64,000 nucleotides of DNA from assembly GCA_025266875.1 (NCBI GenBank), contig JALLLT010000022.1, positions 650,867 through 714,866 on the forward strand. The letters are read 5' to 3'. Below the pieces are notes generated by a model that had not been told where the DNA came from, did no database searches, and saw only the letters and a program-made list of their open reading frames with translations. The stretch is from Fennellomyces sp. T-0311 (Eukaryota; Mucoromycota; Mucoromycetes; Mucorales; Lichtheimiaceae). The position numbers and the translations under genes were made by a program. The first letter of the stretch is position 1. Every line of letters starts with the position of its first letter. Below are positions 35,183-47,473 of the stretch, piece after piece.

Positions 35183-35337
35183 AGCACTGCAAATAATTTT
35201 TGGGTGATTTCGGTGAATAATTTTTCGAAGTGGTTAAACATAAGCTTTTTAACCGCTTGAGTTAGTAAAAAGCATATGTCTAACCATCTCGAAAAATCAT
35301 TCACCAAAATTCACCCAAAATTTTTTTGCAGCGTAGC
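35183..35337. repeat. Near-perfect palindrome / foldback MITE, ~155 bp
   Basis: The left arm (ATTTTTGGGTGATTTCGGTG ... GCTTTTTAAC) is matched by the complement of the right arm (GTTAGTAAAAAGC ... CACCCAAAATT) over about 60 bp with few mismatches, leaving a loop of only about 15 nt. The outer arms (CACTGCAAATAA / TTTTTTTGCAGCG) extend the pairing. There is no ORF. Confidence 0.85.
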
Positions 35338-36123
35338 AACTCTTGAATCTTGTTGGCAAGCGCCTCTGACACGAATTTGACTGCTTGGCTGTACTCTCGA
35401 TCGTCAATTGAAATTCAAACTTTGTTAAACGTCTGCTTCAGTGGATTGGCATCGAGATTGTAGACCGGGAACGGCGCCGCCTCTGTCATGGTCAGCGTCA
35501 TGGTTAAGATAAAGGGAGAATGTTTTCGTGTTTAGGCTCAGACAACAGAGCTCTTCGTTGAAACGCAGTTATGCTTGTGCTCTAATTCTCAAGCGTAAAT
35601 AAGAAATATAGTCGGATCCATTTACTTTCGACATGATGTACATGAAGCCAAATGATCGAAATGCGTGGTAAACAAAAGGATCAAAGGTACACAGAGAACC
35701 AAAATATGCCCTGTCGGTCACCATCACAATCCATCACTTCAGGTAACCAGGTAGCATCCTTTATGCCGCCCATCAGCCCCGATAGCTACACATTAGATAT
35801 GACTTCAAGATTGAACAGTTGTCTGATCGTAGGCACTTAACTCGTTCTACTATATCGTTCAACAGATCATGAATACTGCTAGGTGCTACTGCCCGTACTC
35901 GAGATTGTAAATCAGGAGGATGTAATTATGCCTTTCATATATGTTCGAGTATGACTGTAAGCCGTAAATCACTTATTTAAACGACCCACTACTTTGGATG
36001 GAACCAAGAAAGTCCTGTATCAAGTAACAGTTATAGCTCAAGCGACAGTCTGTGTAACTTGGCTACGGTAACAGAGCGGGTTTGAAACGGAAGGGGTTCG
36101 TTTCCAATTTTCCAGTACAACTC
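35338..36123. other. Intergenic DNA upstream of the F-box gene
   Basis: No supported gene. Short ORFs only; it presumably contains the promoter of the downstream F-box gene. Confidence 0.4.
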
Positions 36124-38664
36124 ATGACCAAAAGAAAGGCAGATAGTGATTCTCTTTCGATTGTCAAGCGAATGGCATTTTCCTGGACCGATAATGCCGA
36201 CATTCCTGAAGCTACATTTGCTATGGAAAAATTATTCGACTGCTGGCGCCAATGCTTTCAGGAGCAACAAACCGCGTCGACAGCAAATGATCTTGCTGCC
36301 ATTGTCGAATGCTCTTCCGATGCGATCGACTTCATTCACACTACAGTACTTCCCAAATTTCTCGAGTTCCGGGCCAACGCATATATTAAACAGAAACAAC
36401 GTCATAAAACAAATCAAGACATGGGTGAAATCATTAAGCGGTCTCCTCGATCACTCGTGGGCTATATGCGTCTCGGTGACATACGAATTGAACAAGGATG
36501 CTTTGAAGAAGCACTTACCTTATGCAAAAACGACTTGAAGGCATTTCCAAAGTACAGCTCTGCTTATGAAACTCTCCTGAGTAAGATTAACATCATGGAA
36601 ACAAGTATCGAAGCAGCAGTCAACCTGTATATCGCCCAATGCAAGCTCACAGAGGCAGCACGTTCCGCAGAAACTCGGATACGAATGTATCCAACATCTC
36701 CTCGAGCCTATTTCAGTGCTGGTAATACGTACTTGATTTAAGGAAGATAAGGATTTGCGGTTAGAACATATGATAACAGCAAGCCGCATGTACAAGAATA
36801 ATGGTGACCGGTTGTTGATTAGCCAGTTGAAGTCATTCAGGGCAGCTGCTTTAGTCCAGCAAGGGAGGCGAATCGATTTCATAGCCTCAGTGCCACTCGA
36901 CATCATACCATCCACCCTCTCCCATTTGTCCTTTTTGACCCTTCTGAAGTGTATTGCTGTAAGCAAGGCCAGGAATGAACGCATCAATCAATGTCCGGCT
37001 GCATGGAGATCACTCAGGCTTGGAGAAGCCAAGCTTAACAACCCTATGTATACATATAGCTATGATGTCGAACTTGATGCAGCACGGAAAAAATCCAGTA
37101 GTATTCGGGATCTATGGCTTGAGCCGTATCTTTCGGGTAGAGACATGCTAACGTGTATTACTGCCGGTTCACGGTTTGGCAATCTAGAAACGCTTGGTAC
37201 GGGAATACTATTCTTTGAGAGGAGAGGTAAAGGGTAACAGCATACTAAAGCAACTGTAGTTTTAAAGGGCATCGGTATCGACCAGCTGAACTTGGAATTA
37301 CTCTTGAGCAGTCTACGAAGAAATAGTTCTTCTCTGACCATGTTCGAGTTTAGTTGCGAAGGTCGTACTTATAATTATCATGGTCCCCTTGAATCACTCT
37401 GGAAAACGCTGAGTCCGTTTCAGCGTCTTACTCACTTTTTGTACATGGATACCGCCAACAAGCTTATTGACCACGAAAAGACGCTATCAGTGATACCAAC
37501 TCTTACTCATCTACTTTTCGTTTCTCCATCTCTGCGATATTCTTCTCCCGATGTCGATAAATTATTCACGGCGTGCCCTAATCTTTGCTACCTCAGTACT
37601 GACGTTTCACTCGGTTTCTCGGAAGAGATTCAGCGTCGATTTCAAAATCTTCGGCATTTATCGATGGATATCAAAAACCTAAACGAAGCTCTTGCTGAAT
37701 TTTACGAAGAGTTACCTGGCCCATGGGTTGAACTATTCGACTTAGACTACGGTCCAGCAGATGGTATTCGTACCATCTCGATTATCGCGATATATAAACG
37801 ATATGGAGCGGAGGAGGTATATCGTCTGTTGAACGGAAACCGGCATATGTTAGAAGAGTTGACACTGTTAGAGCGACCAACTACTGAAGACGACAACGAT
37901 TATGTATTTCTCTCGGACACACCCGAGGACGACTATTATGGGGACCGAGATGTTATCGAACTGCAAAGACGCTGGAACATACGTTCAAAATTCAGCAGCA
38001 ACAGCCTCAAAACATTTAATTGTGGTATTAACTGCTTGAAGGAGTCAGTAATATTATCAATACTTCGTCAATGCCCAGCATTCGAATCCGTGTCCATTCA
38101 TAAAAGCATCGAAATCACCGACAACCTCTTTTACACCTTGATCGAATTAAAGCAGCTCAACAGCTTAAGTATCGGAAAATGCAAACAGCTTACAGCAACC
38201 GGGCTGGCATTGCTTTTGGACGCGGTAGCTCATAATCGACTCGCTCTGAAGAAGTTTTATTACAACAGTAGCTATCACGTAAATGATGAGCTTTTTGACT
38301 CTCTTGCAAAAGTGCAGACCATCGCCACGCTGGAGCTTACTGGGCTCCGTTGGGACAGTAAAGCTTTAGGAAGGGCTATCGAAGGTCTCGTCGCACTCGA
38401 AACTATTGTGCTTCATAGAATCATGGAAATTGACATCGTCAATGTTACGCTGAAGTTATCCAAGTTATACAAGCTTACAAGTGTCGGGTTTGAAGATATG
38501 GGTAGGATTAGAATAGATGCTATTACTGAGCTTGCGAAAACTTCAACAAGTTTAGAAACGATAACTATAAGAAACTGTAATCTATATTGTGCGAATTATT
38601 ATGATGTATACCCGTACAATATTCGCATTGTAAATGATCAAGAAGAGGACGATCTGTGTTATTG
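36124..38664 (+). CDS. F-box protein with TPR-like N-terminus and leucine-rich C-terminus
   Basis: Probable SCF ubiquitin-ligase substrate receptor, a large family in Mucorales. ATG 36124 (MTKRKADSDSLSIVKR) starts a helical TPR-like part (RSLVGYMRLGDIRIEQGCFEEALTL; FRANAYIKQKQR). An F-box follows at about 36890-37010 (ASVPLDIIPSTLSHLSFLTL, then AWRSL). From 37260 on, irregular LRRs recur (LETLELT-type lines such as LKQLNSLSIGKCKQLTATGL and VQTIATLELTGLRWDSKALG). The first break, near 36738-36748, needs a one-base shift (AGNTYLI to KEDKDLRLEHM). A second junction at 37227-37259 would be a 33-nt GT-AG intron, short for this genome. It may be a recent pseudogene, or contain an assembly indel. 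Confidence 0.72.
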
Positions 38665-39621
38665 ACGGACAGCAATAAATTTACCAGTAAAAACCTTAAC
38701 TAGCGTGCAAACAGTCTAGAATAGAACGCGGTCTACTCGATGACATAAATATATTATTTAAAATACTTTAGGTTCATTGTAGCTTAACTTCCGTATAATA
38801 TGGATTTTGGTAGGAAATAATCATTATCTTATTTAGTGAGCGAACAGAAATGATTTGAAGCGAGTGGATTCAAGCAGTATAAGTCGAAAAGTGTAGCACT
38901 TTTACGTCCGTGTTCATATTATTAACTAGCCGATTTCTATACAAGGCAAACGCATGCATATACGATGATCGCATACACAGTTATTTGCCGCCAAGTACAC
39001 ATTCTACAAAGCTATTGAATCGTCTACTCAATGTCAGTAGATTTGCTGTATAAGTCTAAAGTATTATAACCATGTATACAGCATAATAATTGCTTGGGAA
39101 AGAGGTTATAATACCTGTAAATGGCTTCACCTTACTATTTGGAAGGCGAGAATTAAAAAATTTCGAACTTCAACGCTTTTCAGAAGTGTCTATTCTAGAT
39201 TGTTTGCACCATGCGTATTTCATATCCAGTTTAACACAGGTTCAGTAATAGAAAGTAATTGCACCCAGCCAAATCTCAGACGAAATACTCGCGTCCTTAA
39301 ATAATGTAATAGTAAAACCGCTTGCTTTATCTTTGCTCCTTTAATTTGAGGTATTAGATACTTAAAAAAATGCGTCTTAATAATATTTGCTTATATACAC
39401 CATGTTAGAGAGTCATTTTATCTCATGGATAGAAAGTAACAACCACGATCCTATATCATCGCTATATACCAATATGTAGCCACTGGAGTTATTAAAGCAT
39501 ATTCGCACAGTATGGGCTACTTATTGATAGCAAATTAAAATTATTATATATCTTCGCATAGAACAATGACAGTACAGAAAATTTAGCTGAAAGTTAGGGA
39601 TGTCTGTTGAGCCTTGCGCAT
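38665..39621. other. AT-rich spacer between convergent genes
   Basis: About 950 bp with no ORF of note, no tRNA and no repeat recognised elsewhere in the window. It separates the F-box and hexokinase-like 3' ends. Confidence 0.5.
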
Positions 39622-41345
39622 TTATTTCTTATCAAGCTTCTCAGCTCTTGCTAGCATCGCTGCTAATGCAGCACCGATACCATTACCGTCTCGAGTGATC
39701 TTTAGTAGTACCATATAAGTCACCTCCAGTAAAAAATAAGTTAAACGTCATATCACTTACACCAATGTTGATGCGGTCAACATTATGTCCATAAAATGCC
39801 CGTAAAGCTTCGTTGACGCGATTAGGGAAATTAGGATAGTGCTCATAAATTGTGCCTTCAACACCTACAGAATTATTTGTTTAATATACACACAGCAGGA
39901 ATGCAAACAAATCTTACTTATTGTCAGACCGACTTCCAAAATATCTCGCTTTTGAATGACTGCACTAATAGCAGCGGCAATCAATCGTGCGGCACGCTGA
40001 CCAACGAGCTCACATATTTGCTTTATCATACGTCGGTCTTCCAGGGTTGTTGAGGGTACATTCATGATAGATTCCATGATATGCTTGGTATCGTCCAGCT
40101 CGGGTGTATCATCGGATTCAATGGCACTCATGTAAGCAGCCTCAAAGGCGTATGTGGTGTTGAGATCTTCGCTGTACTGTCCATCAAACAAGACTCTGCG
40201 GTCTGAAAACTCGACAATAATGTTGCGAGCAATTTCGCCGAGATAAAGGCCTGAAACCATTTTTTCAAACATATGCACGCCCGGGTTTACGGATTCGCGA
40301 TTCACACGATTGTCGTACATAGTGCGAGGCAGGTAGCTTGGATTCAAGTCACCAAAAGAACCCCATTCGGTATTGATGATCATTTCTGGCGAATCGTCGC
40401 CGACCTCGGATGGCTTTGGTTTGCCTGGTTCCAAACATTTTTCTACACGTGCCATTTTCTCCCAATAGGCTTTTCGAGGAATTTGCTTTAGTGTTTATCC
40501 CGGAGTAATTTCCATATTTGTATAGTCTTACCAGCATTGGTACCAGTACTGACGGTACATGCTAACAGTGTATCCAAGCTACGATAGCTATGTGCCAAGA
40601 GGCAACCAACTTAAATATGAAAAAACATTACATCAGATCGGCGGGAATAACGTAACTATGACGACATTACCTGCGCCGTTACATATGGCTTCGACGACAA
40701 CAGGGATATGACGACGTCGTAGGCCCGTCTGTAGCAAATCAACCATGTTTTTGTTATCGGCGTTGGTAACCTCAAAGTCTTTCGTCCATTGCATGATGGA
40801 CGCCTTGTTGAGAGCTGTCTGGTGCAATGGGAAGGAAATAACAAAACCAAGAGCCAGAGGTTCCTCGTGACGGTCGGATTTGCCAACAAAGGCCAAGAAC
40901 GAATCGACAGAAACGGCTAGGTAATCGATGAGGAGATTGATGGAGCCCTTCTTTAGGTGCTCGTGTATAGGATACTTCTGCTGTCGAGTAGTAATCCGCC
41001 CTTTACCGTGCAGTGTCACAAGATAAATTCGCACGGAAGATCCTGCATGATTAATATTTCGTTTAGACACGTGAAAGCTTAAGCACGGTTGCACTTGCCG
41101 CTCAATTCAAGACCAATGTACTCGCCGACTTCCTGGCCGGTGGGGTGTCGTGTAATCCACGAAGGAAGCATTGGCACATTGGACTTGTCGGTCTTCAAGC
41201 CTCGGTCCATTTCCTGGCGCAGGTATTCGGCAACGGTCTTTAGCTTGTCGGTGGGGAGCTCGAACTGGCGGATGAGCTCGTCCAAGGCGCTTCGCCTGTC
41301 GTCGGCGGTCATGCAGCAGCCTGCATCGCGTTGGTCCTGCATCAT
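39622..41345 (-). CDS. Hexokinase-like protein, catalytic residues lost (6 exons, 476 aa)
   Basis: Hexokinase fold, probably non-catalytic. Exons complement(39622..39699, 39761..39864, 39918..40469, 40532..40609, 40671..41042, 41099..41345) total 1431 nt; the first intron is GC-AG (GCAAGT donor), the rest GT-AG. Conserved: LGFVISFPLHQTALN, MQWTKDFEVTNADN, MIINTEWGSFGD, NPGVHMFEKMVSGLYLGEIAR, and the C-terminal DGNGIGAALAAM. Changed: the phosphate-1 loop LDLGGTNLRV is LELSGSSVRI, and the catalytic-base motif VNDTVGTL is CNGAVGCL, so the essential Asp is Gly. GTGTNA is STGTNA. Length and glucose-pocket Glu region are otherwise normal. Parallel cases are the inactive regulatory hexokinases of ascomycetes (Aspergillus XprF). 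It lies 152 bp downstream of the oxysterol-binding gene. Confidence 0.9.
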
Positions 41346-41497
41346 TGTGGAAGCGAGGGAAAAAGAGCAAAGGCAGAGCGCAAAAAAAGAGTATGTTTTC
41401 TTCTGGAACCCATGCAAACATTCCAAAATGCTCCGAATGCATTTGTTTGTAAAGCTGCTTACGTATATACAAGAAAAGAACAAATTCTAACTGGGTA

Positions 41498-42822
41498 TTA
41501 CTCCTGCTTGTAGACCCAATTGCCTGCGTTCGGCGGGTCGTACTTGTTTTTGAGTGCGGATGCGAGCATGCGCTGCAGCGAGAAGATGGTTGGGTGGTTC
41601 GCCTCCCACGTAAAGTACTTGGGCACCCATTGCGCGCCTTGCTCCTCACGTTCCTTGCGCTCGGCACGCTGCTTGTTCTCGATCTTGCTCTTTTCGACGC
41701 TAGCCGTCTGCGTATCGCCTGCGCGGATAGCTTCCGACACCTTCTGCCAGATTCGGCGAGACTCCATATCGCCCTGCTCCTCCAGCTCCTTGTCTTTCAT
41801 CGACGCAACCTCTCCCTCCTTCACATCAATGAATGGCGATGACTGCTTTGTGCCATACGGTGTGATCGTTGACTTGCCGCTCCACTGTCCCTCCACCTTG
41901 TACAGGTACTCCTTGGGATTGCCTGCGTTCTTTCGGATGTAGCACTTGAAGTGGTTCTTTTCGCCAGAAATCCATCCGCGAGACGAGAATTCGATCGTGG
42001 CGTAAAAACCAGTTGTGGACTGGATGTACGCGTTGCCCGTCAGCTCAATGTACGGTGCTAAGCAGAAGGCGTTTGAGCACTCTTACTCACGCACGCTCGC
42101 TCGCAGAACGATGCCACTTACCTGCATACCAGATACCGTTCACGGTCAGCGGCGGGCTTGTCAGGAAATAGGATTCATTGTCACGCTTGTGGAGCGTCAA
42201 CAGACTTTGACCGACTTGCTCACAGATCAGCGACGTACTGGAGAAGCGGGTCTTCTGTCCATTGTGGCCGTTCAGGCTGATGCCAGCCTTCTCGTTGTGG
42301 ATATAAAAGCCGGTGATTGGGGGGTGATGCGAAACTTGCTCGCAGGTTACGTCAGTCTCACCGCTACCTTCTACGTCGCCCCAGGTCATGAAATACTGCT
42401 CACCCAGGACTGGGTTGTATGGCTTCTTCTCCCACTCGCCTTCAGGAACACGGCTGGAGAATGAAGCATTCAGCGAGGAAATATACCACTTGACCATGGC
42501 CAGCATCCGCTGCATCTCATCATCGGATTCTGTGATGGCTGTGAAGAGCTCCGGGTGCTGAGTCCTATACTTACTGTGTACGAAAGGAGAAGATCAGCCA
42601 TTTTGCGGCCCCCTTATTTCGATGGATTCGCTTCCGTGCGACGGCAAATACGACTTACGAGTACTCAATCAAAGAGACGGGCGCAAGTAGGAAGGCGGGG
42701 CAGGCCAAGGATGACAGGTCGCCAGAGAAGGTGGCGAGCGATTTGAGGAACTGGTGGAAGGCCCCCTTCTGCTCTGCGGGGATCTTATCGACGTTGTTGA
42801 CTTCACCTTCTGCACGGGACAT
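41498..42822 (-). CDS. Oxysterol-binding protein, Osh4/Kes1 type (391 aa, 3 exons)
   Basis: Sterol/PI4P exchanger at membrane contact sites. Exons complement(41498..42057, 42122..42573, 42659..42822) sum to 1176 nt; introns are GT-AG. N-terminal lid region (FHQFLKSLATFSGDLSSLACPAFLLAP), then the ORD with KPYNPVLGEQYFMTW and the signature EQVSHHPPITGFY, which is the family fingerprint. Later blocks are WISGEKNHFKCYIRKN and RRIWQKVSEAI; the end is FTWEANHPTIFSLQ-like. There is no PH or ankyrin domain, so it is the short Osh4 class. ATG 42822 gives MSRAEGEVNNVDK. The gene is 164 bp downstream of the VPS9-domain gene, both on the minus strand. Confidence 0.95.
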
Positions 42823-42986
42823 GGTGGATATGTGGGGATGGTGCGGAAAAGCAAAAAGAAGAGATGCTTCCGACTGTCTGCAGCCCGCAAAAAAATATAT
42901 CTGTGGCGACCCTCACGTAGCACACATGAACGTTACACAGACACAATATTCTCTCTTTTCACTGTCAAAAGGAAACCCCAACACTT

Positions 42987-45575
42987 TTATTGTCGATTTG
43001 CTTCACCATTCGGTGATGATTCACTAGATACACCTGCAGCCGCAGTGCTGCGCGTGCGCTCCTCCTCTGCAGACAGCTGGAGCGTTGCCTCGGTGTCCGG
43101 AAATTCTTCCTCGGCGGTCTTGGCAGTGCTGGCAGGTGGATCCGACATTTCCAGGAGCCTGCGCACAACAAACCATCAGCTGACAAAATCTTATTATAGC
43201 AGCCCAAACTTACGTATCCACCGTCTGTCCAACATGGTTTTCGTTGGCCTGCAGGATCATGTAGCACACCCCAGGCTCAATGTTAGGGAACATTGTGATG
43301 ATCGATTGCAGGTTTTCCTCAAACACCCGTCGGGCTTCAATCGCACGCGGATCTGGTGGCAGCGGTCGCGGTGGCAGATGTGGTATATTGTCAGGGTTAC
43401 TTTGTTGCTGTGGGTACGGCTGTGCGTATTGTCCGCCTGGTTGTTGTAGCTGTTGTTGTTGTTGTTGTTGCTGCTGCTGCAGCTGTTGGTAGTAGTAAGG
43501 GTCCATCTCACCATATTGCTGCTGCTGCTGGTAATACCGCTGTGCATGCTCGTCATCGCTACTGCCTGGTGATCCTTCATTAAGTCCTTGGAATATTTTT
43601 CCTACGAAATTGAGCGGCTTTTGCATTGTTTTTTGCGCAAAATTGCTGCCCTTCTCAAGCAGTGCCGCTGCCTTGACTGGGTCGATTAGAGGCTGTGGTT
43701 GCGCGCGTGGTGATCGCGAGGGGTGGACTGCATTATCGTAGTTTATCTTTTGTTTGTCCTGGGAAATCGATGGGCGTTCTTGCTCAAGTTCGGCCATCGT
43801 ACGTTCAATATTCCTACCAGGATTATTAACTGACGTGCGCTTCCCGATTTTCCTTGAATCTTACGCGTCAAACTCCTCTTTTGTGATAGATAGAGAACTT
43901 GCATCCATTGACTCAATGAACGTAATGGAACCCATCTGTAAAATGGATAAAACGTTTGAATCCATTATCTACTTTAGTAGGTTTGAATCCTTACCAAGTT
44001 TGTGAGATAGTAGCCTGACTCTGACTGAAGATGTTCCGGATTTCTAAAACGTGAGATGTATCTGTTTTTCTTGTAAGTAACACGAGATGCATAAACAGCA
44101 TACACCTCTTACTGGACATTGGAAACAAGACGGGGTGGGTTAGCTCGAAGTACGACGTAAATTAGGATAGGTAAGAACTTGTCGGCACCTCCTTCGCCAC
44201 CGACATGCTTGATCAGGCCTGTGTCCCGTTTTAGTCAGTTGTGTGTGCTGTTATCCTTCTTATGGTGGATTTACCAAAAATAACTTTGCAGCAGTTCAAG
44301 ATACATATCAGTTTGTCCCGCGGGGCTTTGTAATTGTTGATCTTTAAGAGCTCTAGTTACCGTATTAGTACTTGCCGAAATGTATTACCTAATTCAATGT
44401 TTACCTGTTTCTGCAAATGTCAAGAATGATTCATTATGCGTGGTATCTGGTATATCGAGGTGCTGTTCGCGAATCCATCTGAATATGCTGATTTTCTGGT
44501 ACAGGATTTCGTCCCTTTCTTTATCGTCAGTTGTGCTAGGCGAAAAGGTGCTGAGTAGTAAAATTAGTAAACACAGTAAGCAGGCCTTCCTTAATGAACC
44601 TTACGCATGATAGAGACGATTCATGACTAGTTTTTCCATGCCTTCTTTGGCATTTTCAAACTCTTGATCAGATACGCTTCTCCAGACTTCACATTCACGC
44701 ATTTTGACATAGATAAACTAGAGCGTCTCTGTAAGTTCATGCAAGTTGCTTGTATGTGCTACCTACGTCCAAGAAATCCTGGATGATCTTGATCTGCTCG
44801 TTAACCGCCCAGGGTCGACGATCGAAGGCTTGAAGGAAGCTATCCGTATACCGTCAGTAGAGTATATACACCCATATGACAACGATCCCGGTTACCTTTT
44901 GAAATAGCGAGTAATAGGCATGGCACCGCGCCGTCTCATTTGCTCCAGGAACCTGTTAAAATCAAACGGTATTTCTTGTCGCTCACGTCCTTTTGTTTCC
45001 TCTGCCGTTCTCTTTATTTCAGCTAGCGATGGTCGTCGAGTAGCCCCGGTAGCGGATGCGCTGGATTCACTGACGGTGGATGTGCGCTTATCTTCACCTG
45101 CATGTTGCACTTTTAGTATTCGGTCTTTATTTTTCCTTATCCATGGCCAAATACCCGTGTTGCCGTCCGCGTTTTTCTGCTTTTGGTCCTCATTGTCCTT
45201 ATTCGTGTCGTTGTCAAACTGATTGAAGATATGCTGCAATTCGGCATCGTTACGTTTGGCTGTCTCCTGACCGTCATTGCCACGACTTTCCGGTCTAAGG
45301 AGAGAATAATAAAAAACGTGGGCGATTTAAAGTTAGCATGGAAGACCTCGCTTCTATGCATATATAGAAGCGAACCTTGATGAAGGTGGTGTATCCTCTA
45401 ACAAAGCGTCCAATTCGTTTTGATGGTCTTGTTGAAGAGCCGCCTTTTCATCCAATTCATCGCCTTCTGCCATTGCGCTGCTCTCCGAGTGCAGCCCAAC
45501 CTTCTCGTCAAACTCGTCGACAAGCGCGTCAGGATCCGGTGATGTGTTATCCTTTGTCTTTTTGTTTGCGTCCAT
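42987..45575 (-). CDS. VPS9: VPS9-domain Rab5-family GEF with C-terminal CUE domain
   Basis: Activates Rab5/Vps21 on early endosomes; the CUE domain binds ubiquitin. Start [10 protein letters not shown] at 45575; final exons complement(43214..43813) and (42987..43158), with the rest split by short GT-AG introns (about eight exons). After an acidic N-terminus and a helical bundle ([41 protein letters not shown]) comes the VPS9 domain: [67 protein letters not shown] Gln/Pro-rich linker with a CAG-type tract (43440-43490) leads to the [19 protein letters not shown] ... TVDTLLEMSD. The VPS9+CUE order is that of yeast Vps9. Confidence 0.9.
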
Positions 45576-46359
45576 TGCTCAAGTCAAGCACCAGGGACCT
45601 ATTACCTGTTAACTTGTGTGCGAAAGTCCGTCTACTTTTACGTAGCGGCATTTAAACGCTCTCAGCACATGATACGAAGGGGCATAAGGGATCTCATCCG
45701 GCCAATGTCAATAAGTATCAACAGCGAAAAATACATCAGTACTACTGTGGCACATTTATGCCATCATGCATACACATCCTATCTAAAGCAACCGCTAATA
45801 TACTCATTTTCTTCGCCCTCTATTCCTGCACACGATCCCGTGTTTTCACTCTTTAATTTCACCTCTTATGTTCATGTATGTTCGGATAGTGATTTCAATC
45901 TTTTTGTACAGATGACGAAAACTATATCCAATGTACGAGTGAATATGAGATCCTGTGTACAATTGCCGCATAAAATAACCACTATTATGGTCATGAAGAA
46001 TCATAATTAAAAATTGGATAACAATGATAATATAAAATATCATGGCCTTTTTTTATATAGAACGTTGGTATGTCCCTCTCCGACAGTCAAAGTGGTTTCT
46101 AAGGTCAGAGTTATCACGAAGGTCTAGTGCGCTATAATCGTTAATAGCGTTGGTGTGTGGGAAATTATCCACTACGATTTTGGAGATATTTGAATTGTTT
46201 CTATTATTATTGCTGTTAGTAATGGGTATCTTTCTATTTAAATTTATTTATACTTACTGTAAAAACAGTAATAAATCGTTGGGTTTTGTTGTAAGGCCGG
46301 CATAATCCAAAGTGACAAGAACGATTTTTTCGGTACATGAAATGTACTCTAACATGTCT
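45576..46359. other. Spacer between VPS9 and the inverted arm
   Basis: No supported gene; the 5' side of the VPS9 gene, then AT-rich DNA to the sharp left edge of the 975-bp arm. Confidence 0.4.
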
Positions 46360-47334
46360 ATTAAACAGATGATTTTAAGAGATGACCAAAAAAAGGTTAT
46401 TTTGCCCTTGCATGTCATTTACCTTGCATATCACCATCCGCTTCCACTTTCTCCAGTAAACCATTCTTGACAAGATCTCGTGTGAAAAGAGAGTCGCTGG
46501 CGTTTGCTGACACAGAGGCAAATACTTTCTGCACAAGCGATCTCTTCCGTAACTTATTTGACATACGTTGAAGAAGCTTGATACGGGATTCATCGTCTTC
46601 GGTTTTTGGTTTTGATTTGCGGATGTACTCAATGATTGTGTGTCCGTTTTTCTGCAAATCTTTGATGTATTCTTGATACTTGGGCAAAAGTGTAACTATA
46701 CGACGAGTAACCTCTTCTACAAATCAATCCGCATCAGGAAATAAAGCAAACGAATACATCATTAAAAAAATTGATATACCGTACCGATATAAACGGGCTT
46801 GAGAGCAAATACCGGTCGGATTGATACTTTTTGGCCTGTCTCCATTAGTTTTCTCTTTGGCAGAACGGTCATGAAATCAATCTTTGATGTCGAGCACCAA
46901 CGAGATAAACCAATAGGGGTGAAATCGGACATCAAGTAGGTATGTTGCCACAGCAAAGCAAGAACGTCGTTCACAGATATGCTTATTGGCTCATACGCTT
47001 CAGTATTGTTCGGATTTTCTGGTAGGTATACTGCGTCAAGAAAAGCAGTAACTTGGGCCAAGGTTGCTGATAATATAGTAAGTATTCTGATTTACAGAAT
47101 GATTTTATTCTGCTTTCATTACCAAGTTTCATTTTTGGTCGATCCGCCACAAGGCTTGATGTGCTGCTCATGACACCACTTTTCTTGGGATACTTGAAAA
47201 TATGAAACGGATCAGAATTGATTGTGCGCGTACAGAGCAACATCGGCTTTGTAGGATCAGTCCTGTAGCAAATTTCAATATCCTCTAAGTTGTCAATTAT
47301 CTTGGAATATTTGACAACATTTTCATCATTGTAC
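46360..47334 (-). repeat. 975-bp inverted arm A with gene fragment of unknown function
   Basis: On the minus strand it reads as three exons: YNDENVVKYSKIIDNLEDIE..., then VTAFLDAVYLPENPNN..., then LLPKYQEYIKDLQKNGH to KNGLLEK, with GT-AG introns between. The third part has a repeated basic helix style (KLLQRMSNKLRKRSLVQKV). I do not recognise the family. The same 975 bp recur inverted at 56058-57032 with only about three substitutions and no indel. Both edges are abrupt, so this is a duplicated fragment rather than a complete gene, as no clear start codon or 5' exon is shared. Confidence 0.75.
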
Positions 47335-47473
47335 ACAGCCTTTCAAAGCCTAAGGCCGTTTTTCCCACTCCCTTATCTGCGTGCTTAAGAACACCGCATA
47401 CCCCTCTCTTTTTTTCCCGCTTCTCTCATTATTTTTACCTCCAACCAACAGCATTAATCTCGACTTGGTTGAA

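Noticed and set aside
41107..41667. Large overlapping ORFs on both strands near the hexokinase/oxysterol-binding gene boundary
   Set aside because: They cross the true exons in wrong frames; the two genes are fully explained by spliced models with conserved motifs.
43257..43583. Asn/Gln-rich and Cys-rich ORFs in the VPS9 gene
   Set aside because: Alternative frames of the Gln-rich linker between the VPS9 and CUE domains.
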